Assembly: GCA_001939145.1 (NCBI GenBank)
Contig: LSRX01000682.1
Coordinates: 229,093-293,092 of the forward strand
Origin: Symbiodinium microadriaticum
Taxonomy: Eukaryota > Sar > Dinophyceae > Suessiales > Symbiodiniaceae
Reading direction: 5' to 3'
Length of the DNA: 64,000 nt
A program made the translations under genes and the position numbers. Below the pieces are notes generated by a model that ran no database searches, was not told the DNA's origin, and saw only the letters and a list, made by a program, of their open reading frames with translations. This document shows positions 50,024-59,915 of this stretch, piece after piece. The number at the start of each line of letters is the position of its first letter. Positions within the stretch are counted from its first letter, which is position 1.

Positions 50024-51124
50024 CTACTCGTCAGCCGGGGGGGGTAGCTCGAGGGGAGAGGTTGGGGAATCAACTGTGTGGGTTGAAGCGCCATCCAGGG
50101 AGTTGCAGTGCAAAGGTCGGGTCTGTCGGGGGGACGGGGCTAGGGTTTTGTTGGGCTCGGTCCCCGCTTCCTGTTGGAGACTTTGGGCCAGCGTGAGTTG
50201 TTTGAAGGCCTCAAGGCTGGGGACAACGATTCCCTTTGTTTTCAAGGAAGCGACAAGGCTGCTAGAGTACGGGGCGTTTGACGTTGTAAAGGCAACTAAA
50301 ACTAGCCTGCTGTCGCCTTCCCAGGGTGTAGTGGCGTGTAGGGTCGTTCGGGCGTTGAAAAGGTGGGGGCCTTGCTGAATGTCGACCGTGCGGCCAAGTA
50401 AAGTTTGGCCTTCATGTGTGATTGCATCCGATCCGTTCGGATCAGAGAGCCACAAGTGCCCCCCAGTAGTGGGCAAAAGCGAAAGTACATAGCTATTGCC
50501 GGGGCCGTTACGAACATCACGATGTGGGGGCGTTGTCATGTTCAGTCTTCAGGAGATAGTACTGTATTGGAAATTCGGGTGTGTCTGACGAATAAACTGG
50601 ACGAGCAGGTCGAGGGCGTGTGGGAGATGATTTGTAGCAGTCGTTACCTGGTCCTGTTTGCGAGGGTTAGCACCAAACACAGCATACTTGCCTCCATTTT
50701 GCTTGGAGTCTCGGAACTTGAACTGTCTAGGTATGCAATGCCACAATTCGACAACGTCTTCTCGAGTGATGGCACTTCCTCTCTTATGCTTGCATAGTAC
50801 AGAGTAGGAGTATGCTTCACAAGGGACATTTGCCGAGTCTACTTTAAGTGCTCGGGATAGGCAGGTCGTGGCTTGTTGGTCAAGAACTGGGACCTCGTCG
50901 TCAGATTCGCTAGAGACAGGTTCGGGAGATGAGGGCTCGGTTGATGGCTTGGGGGAATTGTTGTGCTTCAAGAACGGTTTGCGACCAGGGGATGAGGAGG
51001 GAACTAGGGGAAGGGAAGCGAGGGATGAGGTTGGGGAGGTGCGAAAGCTCGTCTGCTCGCATGTAAAGTTGAGCTGTTCAGCGGGCTCAGCCATGGACGC
51101 TAGCTCATACCAGTTTCGTTTCAT
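50024..51124 (-). pseudogene. double-stranded beta-helix (2OG-oxygenase-like) ORF broken by one TGA
   Basis: ATG at 51122-51124, then one frame of 367 codons that is interrupted only by TGA at 50549-50551. The first part is low-complexity and Ser/Pro-rich, then contains EDVVELWHCIPRQFKFRDSK. After the TGA comes MTTPPHRDVRNGPGNSYVLS, then TTGGHLWL, LHATTPWEGDSR and LVLVAFTTS. The HRD, the later LHAT and the following GDSR match the H-x-D...H...R order of Fe(II)/2OG oxygenase folds. Similar segments are known to me as recurrent in dinoflagellate retroelement-linked proteins. The start overlaps the stop of the upstream ORF as ATGA. The TGA may be a mutation, readthrough or recoding. Three diverged 'GGCATGATGATG' direct repeats follow the ORF at about 49905-50015. 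Confidence 0.5.
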
Positions 51125-51320
51125 TTGAGGGAGCGGCGCAGATCTACTTGAAAGTCGACCCTTTGAGTTGCAGAGGCTGCGATTCGGAGCTGCAAGTTTC
51201 TGCGCTGCACTACGCGCTCTATCTGAACTACAGGCAATCAGAGCCGAAGAAAACACTCACTCGCAAGTTTTGACTGTGGCAGTCGGCGGTACTGTTCTGG
51301 ACTCACACAGGGCAGGAAGC
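51121..51320 (-). CDS. short spliced ORF upstream of the beta-helix ORF
   Basis: Exon 51261-51320 (contains PCVSPEQYRRLPQSKLA) ends at a consensus GTGAGT donor. Exon 51121-51227 follows the acceptor GCCTGTAG and reads QIERVVQRRNLQLRIAASAT, ending at a TGA that overlaps the next ATG (ATGA). The joined frame is strongly helical. The intron of 33 bp is very short, so the splice is tentative. No family is recognised. Confidence 0.35.
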
Positions 51321-51744
51321 CTGGAGCGGCTGTAATTGTACAGAAGGCTGCTGCTTCAGCGGCCTTTCCAGCAGGTGCAAGCAAGCATGTAATTACAAAT
51401 TGAGGAATTATGAATATACATCGCACCAAGGTACGATCAAGCAGAATGACCAATTAAAGTGCAAAACAAATTATGGAAGTCAGCAAGGAATTATGGCACT
51501 GTCAGAGAATTAAGAATTGCAGCAGGGGCGGACCCTGAATTTGATGTTGCATGCATGCATGTAATTAAGCCCTGTGGTGGTCCAAAATGCTAACTGAACT
51601 ACATGGTGACTGCAGTAAAAGTTGGTAGCACCAAAATGAACAGCCTTGGGACCCTTACCAGTCCAGCTAGGCGTTGGGACGGGTGCTGAGGAACACTGGA
51701 GCTCGTCACACACCAGCAATACAAGAACAGAAGCAGGTAGTATG

Positions 51745-53181
51745 CTAAAAGTTACCACGCTGCAAGAGAGCTCGAAGCAAGTCAGCGGTGCCCACATTGT
51801 TAAGCTGGGGTACCAGCTCTCGAATGAAAATCTGGCTACTTCCTTCTCGAGGCCACAGGTTTTGCTGTGGCCCCTGAGGCTGTAAGTGATCTGACAACCG
51901 TATAGGTTGTGCGTCCGCCGGTTGTGGAGTTGCAGCTGGCATGGGAGTCGGGCCAGTCGTCGTGCTGGCTGCTGCGTTCGAGTTGTCTTGCGGTGGGCTT
52001 CGTCTCGGCAGTTTCGGAGTTCGCTCCAGGATAGAACTGACACCTTCTTGCAAGATGTTTTGCGCTTCTCGAATTTGTTGTAGCAAGTCGTTCGACTCCC
52101 CATTCTGATCCTGGAGCCCCATGACTATGCTCTCCAGGCGGCAAACACGATCTTCAATATTGCCCACCGACTCCATCATCGTCGAGCCGGACTGTTGTGC
52201 CTTGACCAGGTAATCCGTGGCATCACGGATCCCGTCCTGTGTGTGTTTCTGGCCTGGCACCAGAACGTTCAAGCCACGCAGAGTGGAAGAAGAGAAGCCC
52301 GCATGTTGTTTGAGATCTCCATGAACGCTCTCAAGCTTCTGCTCCACCCTAGTGTACTTGACGTGGACATCTAGGGACAACTGCTTCATGGAGCTTTTCA
52401 ACTCATCTGCTGCTGCCAGAAGTGTCGCCAGTTTCTCCTGAAGTGTGGCCAACTTATCCTGCGTGGCTTTATGCTCTGCTTGCTCCGATTGTAGGCTGTC
52501 TCGGCCCTGTTTGAGGATGCTGTCGGACAGGTCTCGGCTTTGCATGAGGAGGCTGTCTGCGGTGGTCTCCTGCACTGCAAAGCGTTTGCTCACCTCGAGT
52601 CCAAGAGCTTGCACCGCCTTGGACATCGGAGGGATCTGTGCCACCACTTCAAAAACCTCGTCCGTTCTTGTACCCGTTAATGAGGCCACTCTCACTGCCT
52701 CTTGCGAGACAGCGTCTGCGTTCTCCATTGCTTGCTTGAGCTCAGTAGCTGACTTCTCGAGAAGTTCCCCAAAATTTGGCCCAGAGGTGGCTTGTTGGCG
52801 AAAGCTCTGGACTTCGCGAGATAGCTCCAGGAGTTTGGAGTCAATGCACAGCAAGGAAGCTTGTGCATCTCCAATGGGGTCAACTGCTCCATCACCCGGC
52901 ACACTTGGCAAGGAGGAATCTCGGGGCTCAGGCTGCAGACTCATGAGCGCCTGTAAAATTGCTTGGTAGTGCATCTGTGCTTGTCGATGCGCTCGAAGAT
53001 GCATGATGAAGCAAACCCCCAGGAGGAAGAGGAGCAAGACGAGAAACCCGGCGATCAGAACTTGCCACTCTCCTTTAAGAACCATGCTGCCTACCATAAT
53101 GGCATCACTCAGCATTGAAATGTCCTGCGTACCATGGAGCTGAGCACGGGAAGTTTCATCCAGGCCAGTGTTGACATCCAT
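51745..53181 (-). CDS. membrane-anchored coiled-coil protein, 478 aa
   Basis: I chose the ATG at 53179-53181 because the 90 codons upstream in frame are Pro/Gly-rich and contain a poly-G translation from the C-run at 53331-53345. From there the protein has a short N-terminal region, one clear transmembrane segment at about residues 40-60 (VLIAGFLVLLLFLLGVCFIM), then a long helical region with heptad-like leucines up to about residue 380, and a Pro/Ala/Gln-rich tail. The stop is TAG. It lies 260 bp downstream of the LINE ORF2 stop on the same strand. It may be a third ORF of the element, a captured host gene or a nearby independent gene. The sequence gives no catalytic motif. Confidence 0.6.
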   Translation of the reverse strand: MDVNTGLDETSRAQLHGTQDISMLSDAIMVGSMVLKGEWQVLIAGFLVLLLFLLGVCFIMHLRAHRQAQMHYQAILQALMSLQPEPRDSSLPSVPGDGAVDPIGDAQASLLCIDSKLLELSREVQSFRQQATSGPNFGELLEKSATELKQAMENADAVSQEAVRVASLTGTRTDEVFEVVAQIPPMSKAVQALGLEVSKRFAVQETTADSLLMQSRDLSDSILKQGRDSLQSEQAEHKATQDKLATLQEKLATLLAAADELKSSMKQLSLDVHVKYTRVEQKLESVHGDLKQHAGFSSSTLRGLNVLVPGQKHTQDGIRDATDYLVKAQQSGSTMMESVGNIEDRVCRLESIVMGLQDQNGESNDLLQQIREAQNILQEGVSSILERTPKLPRRSPPQDNSNAAASTTTGPTPMPAATPQPADAQPIRLSDHLQPQGPQQNLWPREGSSQIFIRELVPQLNNVGTADLLRALLQRGNF

Positions 53182-53441
53182 GGCTCGGCGTTGTGGGAGA
53201 ATCCTGGCGGGAACTGAGCAAGAGATTGCTTGGAGCGGTCTGGGTCGGTTAGGGCGTTCGAGGTTCGACAATGGGGCTACGAGCTGGGTATTAGGGGCGC
53301 AGTGGGAAACCTTTTGACGGTACGTCCTGCCCCCCCCCCCCCCCCTTGCCAAAAAGTGCATAAGGTCCAAATTAGGAGGGCCTAAAGCAAATGGATCTGG
53401 GGGACGGTGTAGGGGGAGGGTCAGAATTGTGGGGCATGAAG

Positions 53442-56400
53442 TTACATCCATCTATGGAAATCGGGCATATTATGTTGTGGTAATGTCAGGAAGACTTTAC
53501 GAAAATCAGCTGTGCGGTAAAGTGTGCGGGTGTGACCAAAGTCAAGTGATGCTCTGGCAGCTACGTCAACTAAGGAGTTCAGGGGGTGACCACTATGTCC
53601 TTTGACATGTTGTTTAGAAACCCTTCGACAGACCTGGCGCCAGAGGTCGAGGAGTTGATGAATATCGTGGGGGTGGCAGCGAAAGTTACAGGCTTCCTCA
53701 AGGACTTGCAGAACAAAAGTTGAATCAGTCATGTAACAAACCGGGATGTCACCCAAGTATGGGAGGGCAGAACGAATCATCTTTAGGGCTAAGATAGCTG
53801 CAAGAATTTCGGCTTTGGTGGAGGTACAGGGTCCTGCAACTTTAGCTTGACCTATGACAGCTTGCTCGAGGAGGGCGTAAGGAGCGAGGAAGCCGACTGC
53901 AATGCCACCCACCGTGCTTCTGTGGCTACCATCCGAGACAACTTGGACACAGGCTTGATGACTGTCATTGTCAGGGCTGGGCACACATGTAAACGAGCTC
54001 AGATAGGCTTCCTCCACCGGGACATGTCGGAAGGGCAGTAAAGTAAATTTTTCACCAATCTGGAGAAGGCTTCTACCCAGTAGGTCTACTCGTTCGAGAT
54101 CAGGGTAGTACACTAAGGGAAGAAGGCTTTTTTCAGCAAGCCAATGCGAAATAAAGGTGTTCCATACGTTCTTGTCCTGAGCTGCATCGTCCCAGTATGG
54201 AGGAGTGCCCCATTCTTGGAGATTTTCCCACGCAAGCTGTATGAGACGATAAGCATTTGGCCAGTAGCCTAAACGACGACGGTGGGAACGCCAGTGGACC
54301 TCAAGCCAGGCAGTGTCGCGTATTTTCAAAACAACACTCAGGGGGGAAACACGATAAGAAACTATACGGGCAGCGTGTCCCCAAAAACTGAAAAAGGACT
54401 TGGCTTGAATAGAAGCCCAGGACTCATGCCCCAGCGCTTGCGCGCACATGCGGCTGGCACGGCGGCGGCAGACCCAGTTATGTGCTGGGGTGAGGAAAGG
54501 GTCGGAACAGAGTCCGGCAAGCGAAGTGAGGAATGTGTTATGCATGACGGTAAGACACTTAGAGACAGCTGAAACAGGACGAACGCATGGACTCATCCAA
54601 CGCCACTTGGAGGTGACATATGAATTAAAAAGATGAAGGCGTTTGCGTAGGGGAGCCCCAGGGCGTTTAAGAATACGATAATACCCCCAAAAGGCGTTGT
54701 TAGTGAGGGAGAGCCGGGCAGCAAGGACTGTTTGAGAGTTGAGGTCAAGCCCCATAAGCACTCCCAGGAATTTAAAGGCTCGGACAGGAGGAATGGTGAC
54801 CTGTCGAACACGGAGGGGAGAAGGAGGAATATCGGAGGAGTGAATAAATTTGCACTTATCTAATGCGAGCGAGAGTCCTATAGCCTGCAGGACATTGATG
54901 ATGTCCTCCAGTAACCTTAGTGCCTGCTCTAATGACGTAGCGAGCAAAATTATATCGTCTGCATACAAAAGGTTGAAAATTTTATGGGTTTGCCCGTTGA
55001 TGACGGATTGAATCCACGTTGACTCAGTGCGAGCCCAATTGGATGTGGCGACGCCCAAAAAATGATCGAGAGTGCGTCCGAAAACTTCCGCGCTATAACT
55101 GGATCCCTGTAATAGACCCCGAAAAAGCTGTTGGTGCCATGTTTGGCCGGAAAGTCCAAGAGTAACTCGTGATAGTATGATGATTCGGAGTAAAACGAGA
55201 GATTCAAGTTTGCCTCCTCCCAAAGCAAGAAAGGACGCGATAGAGTCGTGGGACAAATGGTCAAAAGCTGATGTAATATCTAATTTTACTGCAACAAGGG
55301 GAAGTTTGTATTCCTGCGATAGGTGGATGATATGCTGTAGGCAAGTAGAGCCCTCTAAAGTTTGTGTGCCTTTGATGCATGCAAGTTGATTAGAGCAGGG
55401 GGGTGGGAGGGAGGGGCGAATCCGGTCCAAAAGAACTTTGGTAAAGAGATTGGAGACGGTGGCAGACAGAACTATAGGGCGGAGGTGCTTGGGCTCCGAA
55501 GGGTGGGGAATTTTTGGAATGAAGGTGAGGTGAGAGACGAGCCACTCAACGGGCAGGGGGGTTGTCTGGAATAGTATCGAATTAAACCACTCAACGAGGT
55601 GTTCACGCAAGTCAGAGCTGACGATGAGGTGCAGGAGTTCATAGGGGACTCCGTCGTTGCCACAGGATTTACCTAGTTTACAGGTACCAAGGGCGTGAGC
55701 AACTTCATCGGCTGAGATGAGGGGGGTGTCATTTTCTGTAAAAGACGAGACACGGGACAGATAAAGTTGTACCGGGAAATCCGGGGAGGGGGAAGGGTCA
55801 GGCGGAGTGTATTTGTTACGGTAAAAGTTTTTTAAGTCTGAAATTGCCTTGGCAGCTCCTCCAGCTCGGACGATGTAGTTGCTATGCATGGTAAGAACAT
55901 TTTGGCGTTTTCGAAAATAGGAAATGGCCCTGAAGTCCCCATTAGAGCCCTTATCTAGCAGCTCAGTCAACCACTTGGCTTTAGCGCAGGCCCTGGCTCG
56001 GAGCACATCCTTGCCTAGCTGTCTGGCGGCCTGGCCTGTCTGATGTCTGCGTCGCGCGATGAGTTCAAGGACATGGGGGGGATCCCTATACCTATAACTC
56101 TTGGGTCTATAACAGGAAGATTGTGCTAGGGCTGCCAAGTCTTGCATTGTGAAGTCACGCTCAGACAAGTCTAGTTGTTCGGCCAGAAGTTCAGCAGCTG
56201 GAATAGCTTTGGCTCCATCAACTCTCCACTGACCACACTTATTGGTCTGTCTTGCTGTTCGATGTGTGCGGCTATGGTGAGTGTACACCTGAAAAGCTGC
56301 TGAGACGGCTCTATGGTCGCAACCAAGGAGGAAATCAGAGTCAACATGGACGGTGTCAGCCTTAAGGTCAATGCTGGGTGTAGACACAAGGACATAGTCA

Positions 56401-57005
56401 ATTTTGCTCTCTGATCCTCGCTGATTGCTCCATGTGTAATGAGCGGGTTTAGTGTGCACCAAGCCATGTTGCTGAATGAGGCTAGCTGCAAGGATCCCGC
56501 GCTCGTCAGAGTTGTTGGGTTGCAGGTGATTCTCGACTGCACCTAATTCATAATTAGTATCAAGCAGAAGAATTACGGAGTCATGCACTCGGCGTTTGTG
56601 GAGGAATGCGTCTAATTCAGAATTAAAAGTCTGCCACACATCTATACAGTCTTGTCTTTGTTTATGCGGCAGATGAGCTGAAACTACAAAGATCCGAACG
56701 GATTGTGATCGTATGATGACCCCTGTGCCACAGCAGAGGGGCACGACTTTTTCAAGGTTTGGGAGATGGCGGGAATGTATGCCAACTGCCACAGTGCGAA
56801 ATGCGAGGGGTGGGTTGGTTGCGTAGAAGGCTCAACTACCATCAAGGTTACCCTCAAGGACTTGCCACGGGGGCATCAGTGACGAATTGCCCCCTAATTC
56901 TTGGACACCCAGGAAGTCCAAACCTGAAAGGCTCAGCTCTGACCAACTGTTTTCCAAATCTTTGAGGCTTTTTCCTTGCACGTTCCACGACGCGCAATGA
57001 AGCAT
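53442..57005 (-). mobile_element. LINE ORF2: APE endonuclease, reverse transcriptase, RNase H (one in-frame TGA)
   Basis: From ATG 57003-57005 the frame runs 1187 codons to TAA at 53442. The only break is TGA at 56832-56834, inside the endonuclease. The APE domain starts HCASWNVQGKSLKD and includes LLDTNYELGA and GCDHRAVSAAF. The reverse transcriptase carries LRPIVLSATVSNLF, LDITSAFDHLSHDS, LLQGSSYSAEVFG and YADDIILLA (catalytic DD at about 54955-54966). The RNase H carries SDGSHRSTVGG (first catalytic Asp), TKAEILAA, MTDSTFVLQ and HVKGHSGHPLNSLVDVAARA. The domain order matches I/R1/Tad-like non-LTR elements with RNase H. ORF2 is in the same frame as ORF1 and separated from it by a TGA and 18 bp. 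The TGA may mark a dead copy, readthrough or recoding. Confidence 0.9.
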
Positions 57006-57023
57006 GGCCCCTCTAGGAATTTG

Positions 57024-58253
57024 TCATTCTCTTTTACCTGAAGACCCGACTTGCTCCCACAGGGTGTGGAGCTCCTCGGGAGGGCGGTTTGTTAGACTAG
57101 CGAAAGCTGATGCTTTCACATACCATTCGAGGTGATTGCCGCGCGCATCCGTTAGGATGTAGTCGTTGATGCCTGGCTCACCGTCACGGAAAACGTTTCC
57201 GAGCACTTGGAAACGTCCTACAAAGACTTTTCCTGTCCAGATGATGTCGATGCTTGCCGCGCTGAAGGGGTGTGGCTTGGAGGGGTCCTTGTCGGGGACA
57301 GCAATGAAAAACTCTTTCGTGAGCACGATGGCTCTAGTTCTCGTGCGCTCCTCCGGTGTTTTACTGCGTGTCACCCACAACGTGGCTCCTTCGGAGCCCG
57401 AGACTCCACTCACGTATTTCTTGGATTTGAGTTTGTCGAGGATTTTCGACTGCTGCTGTCGGCGACCTCCTAGCGAGGCAAGTCTAGCATCACTGGTGTC
57501 GAAGCGAAGCCTTATTTTAACAAAGCTAGTTCGACTGTACGGAGACCAGACTTCCTCTACATCATCTTCAACTTTAGCATCCCTGAGTAAGTTTTTGGCT
57601 TCAGCGATAGCATCATCTCTCCGGGCATCAGCCCATCCGCCCAGAATGAGATCAAGGTTGGGCTCTTCCCCATCATTTCCTTCTCCGAAGTTCGAGAACC
57701 TAGGGGACCTAGGGGATGGTGACCGAGGAGCGCTGTTGGGTCTGCCGCTGTGTCGGGGCGACCTAGCAATTGCCTCCTGGGCATGTTGCAGTTCCTTGAT
57801 TTTGTTTTCAAGAGTTCTGATCTGGGAAGCCGTGTGTATGTGTTGTTGTGTGTGTTCTGCAGCTGCAGACTCGAGGTGTGAAATGCGCAACCCTTGTGTC
57901 TGAAGGCCCGTAGAGATATCGGAGAATTGTCTGTCTGCTTTTGCATGAAGGCTTTGTAGGCCCTCATGTATGTCAGCTAACCATGGGGGCATATGTTGGG
58001 GCGCTTCGTAGGGTGCACTGGCATGAGGAGCAGCATGAAAATGGCTACAGCTTCGGAAAAGACCAAGGCTAGAGTTTACGGGGAACTGTGCTCCTTTCCA
58101 TTGTTGGCAAGGGATCTGCTGCTTCTTGCCCCTCCGTCTCCCCCTGAAGACAAAGAGGCTGAATCCCCTGGCAGAAGGCTTGAAAACATCTGGGAGAGAG
58201 AGAGAGGGAGAAAGACGTGAGAGAGTTCCTGATGTCCAAGGGGACGCTGTCAC
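57024..58253 (-). mobile_element. LINE ORF1, coiled coil plus RNA-binding-like domain
   Basis: A 409-codon frame ending in TGA at 57024. The first 75 or so codons look non-coding and overlap a plus-strand ORF, so the real start may be the Met at MPPWLADIHEGLQSLHAKAD. That region forms a predicted coiled coil with heptads to about residue 165. It is followed by an S/P/R linker (RPNSAPRSPSPRSPRFSNFG) and a C-terminal domain beginning NLDLILGGWADARRDDAIAE, with TSFVKIRLRFDTSDARLASL. This order resembles LINE ORF1 nucleic-acid chaperones. I infer it coats the element RNA. Confidence 0.75.
58195..58215. promoter_or_regulatory. GA-rich tract between divergent ORFs, possible bidirectional control region
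   Basis: A GAGAGAGAGAGAGGGAGAAA tract sits just upstream of the plus-strand ORF and near the 5' end of LINE ORF1. Only its position suggests a role in initiation; no other promoter motif is visible. Confidence 0.2.
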
Positions 58254-58777
58254 CGGAGGAGGTTGCTAGGTTGAAAGAAGCCCGAGGCTACGATATACGT
58301 ATTGAAGAGGCTGCTGAACGCAGGCGCATGGCCCCGGCTACTGGCAGTGCCTCCAGAGCTCCCGATAGTGTCAAACCGCCCCACTACCTTCCTGCGCTAG
58401 GACACCATGCACAGGTGCTGGAACACATCAATCCCTATGCCGCAGCTGCCATTGCCAGTAAAGAAGGGGCCCTCCCCCCAGACAAACCCTCACGACGACC
58501 CAGTCACTCTGAAGCCCCTGAACTAAAAAAACCAAAACTTGAACCTGACGAGGACATGCCCGAGAACCCCGTCACCCCAGGACATGCTATATCGGGGTCC
58601 ACCCAGGTGGACTCTGTTGATGCAGATGTCGACATACCGGCACTTGAGCAGGCAGCGTCACCCTCTTTTGCATCCCAGGCCAAGGATGTTCCTGAAGTCG
58701 CTGGGTTTGGCAGATTAACCACACCACAACAGGTTTTCGATCTTGTGATTGGGTGCAGAGGGCAGGGGTTTCCCTGA
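58232..58777 (+). CDS. divergent ORF, about 181 aa, possibly nuclear
   Basis: The plus-strand frame runs 58217-58777. I prefer the ATG at 58232 (MSKGTLSPEEVARLKEARGY); an upstream ATG at 58217 adds five codons. The N-terminal third is helical and charged (IRIEEAAERRRMAPA). A KKPKLEPDEDMPEN segment resembles a nuclear localisation signal. The rest is Pro/Ala/Ser/Asp-rich and ends VFDLVIGCRGQGFP. It points away from LINE ORF1 and overlaps its first codons by about 20 bp. It is followed by AATT-rich short repeats (58779-58822). The family is not recognised. It may be an accessory antisense ORF of the element or an unrelated gene fragment next to the insertion. Confidence 0.5.
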   Translation: MSKGTLSPEEVARLKEARGYDIRIEEAAERRRMAPATGSASRAPDSVKPPHYLPALGHHAQVLEHINPYAAAAIASKEGALPPDKPSRRPSHSEAPELKKPKLEPDEDMPENPVTPGHAISGSTQVDSVDADVDIPALEQAASPSFASQAKDVPEVAGFGRLTTPQQVFDLVIGCRGQGFP

Positions 58778-58978
58778 ATTAAGCAAATTCCCTGAATTAA
58801 CCAAATTCCCAAATTCCGAATTGCCAGCAAATGCAGCGCCAAGACTCTCTGTTACAAGGCCTTTGTGTTCTGCACGGGTGTGTGTGGAATTGAGATGCCT
58901 AAGAAGCCCTTTGCCCTCGTCTAGACCCTCCGGTCCTTCCGTGTGGCTGAGTTCATCATCGTCCTCTTTATCGGGGTA

Positions 58979-59090
58979 TAGGGTGTAGGGTTTTTTTTGC
59001 TTAGGGTTTAGGGTATAGGGTGTAGGGCTTAGGGTTTGGGGTATAGGGTTTAAGATGCCTAGAGGACCTCATAAACCCTAAACCCTGTTT
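58979..59090. repeat. telomere-like repeat at right edge of island
   Basis: GGGTGTAGGGTTT and TAGGGTTTA units resume here after about 10.5 kb without any, marking the right limit of the retroelement island. Confidence 0.7.
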
Positions 59091-59248
59091 CTGCAACTGG
59101 AAACCCTCCCCCAAAAACCCCAATCCCAAAGAGGGAGCTAAAGTCGTCAGGAAATGTGTGCGACCCTGAAAGGGTAACTGTTCTAAGGTATACCTGATGG
59201 CCCGGTGGATTTTCGGTGCCTGGCGCAGATTCAGAGGGGTTTGGGGGG

Positions 59249-59262
59249 AGATCGGAAGAGCA
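59249..59262. other. residual Illumina adapter prefix
   Basis: AGATCGGAAGAGCA is the first 14 bases of the standard TruSeq adapter, and is immediately followed by an N and then telomere-like sequence. This is an assembly contamination or false join, not biology. Confidence 0.85.
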
Positions 59263-59475
59263 NGGGTTTAGGGTTTAGCAGCAAGAGACTCCAATATCCC
59301 TTAATTAATTCAGAGACATTGGAGTCTCTGAGAAGCTTGGGGTCGGGACATTTTGGGTGAGCTATCGAAACCCGGCAGAACCCGTCCAGAATCCTACCGC
59401 GAAAGCCCGACCGAACCCATGGAACCTTTATCCAACCCTTCTACAAACGCTCAAGGATTGATGGAACCTTTTAAT

Positions 59476-59586
59476 GCTTGGAGGTTCATGGGTAGATATA
59501 AGTAGGGTTATAGGTAGGGTAACGGCAGTTATAACCTAGATTAGGGTACTTGTAATCCATGTCTAACTACGCATGAACCACCAAGT
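59476..59586. repeat. palindromic element, family B copy 5
   Basis: GCTTGGAGGTTCATGGGTAG pairs with CGCATGAACCACCAAGTA. Confidence 0.7.
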
Positions 59587-59915
59587 AGGACCGTTATAAC
59601 ATCCTCTTGACTGTCTGTGAAAACCTTCTAGCAACCGACCCCAAACGTTCCGCCCTGAGCCTCAAACACTCATCACTAAACCCTATAAAACTCATACACC
59701 CCTAAACCAGGTTTTGCGTGATCCCTTTCCAGAAGCCACCTTGGTGATCAAGCATCCTGAGGCCTAAGTTGTTTGTTTCTCTTCTACCAGCTCCTTCAAT
59801 CCGATGGTTTTCAGGGCAAATAATAAGAGCAAGTCATAAGAGACAAGATAATGGTGCACATTGGTGCATGCCAAGCCACCGAACCGCACCACCCTCGGAG
59901 GCCAGCTCTCACAAG

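Noticed and set aside
51510-52144. Frames of 102-197 codons antiparallel or shifted within the coiled-coil ORF
   Set aside because: They are shadows of the longer ORF at 51745-53181, with poor composition.
57166-57903. 245-codon plus-strand frame opposite LINE ORF1
   Set aside because: It is antisense to a better-supported coding frame, and its Ser/Leu-rich composition is typical of a shadow.
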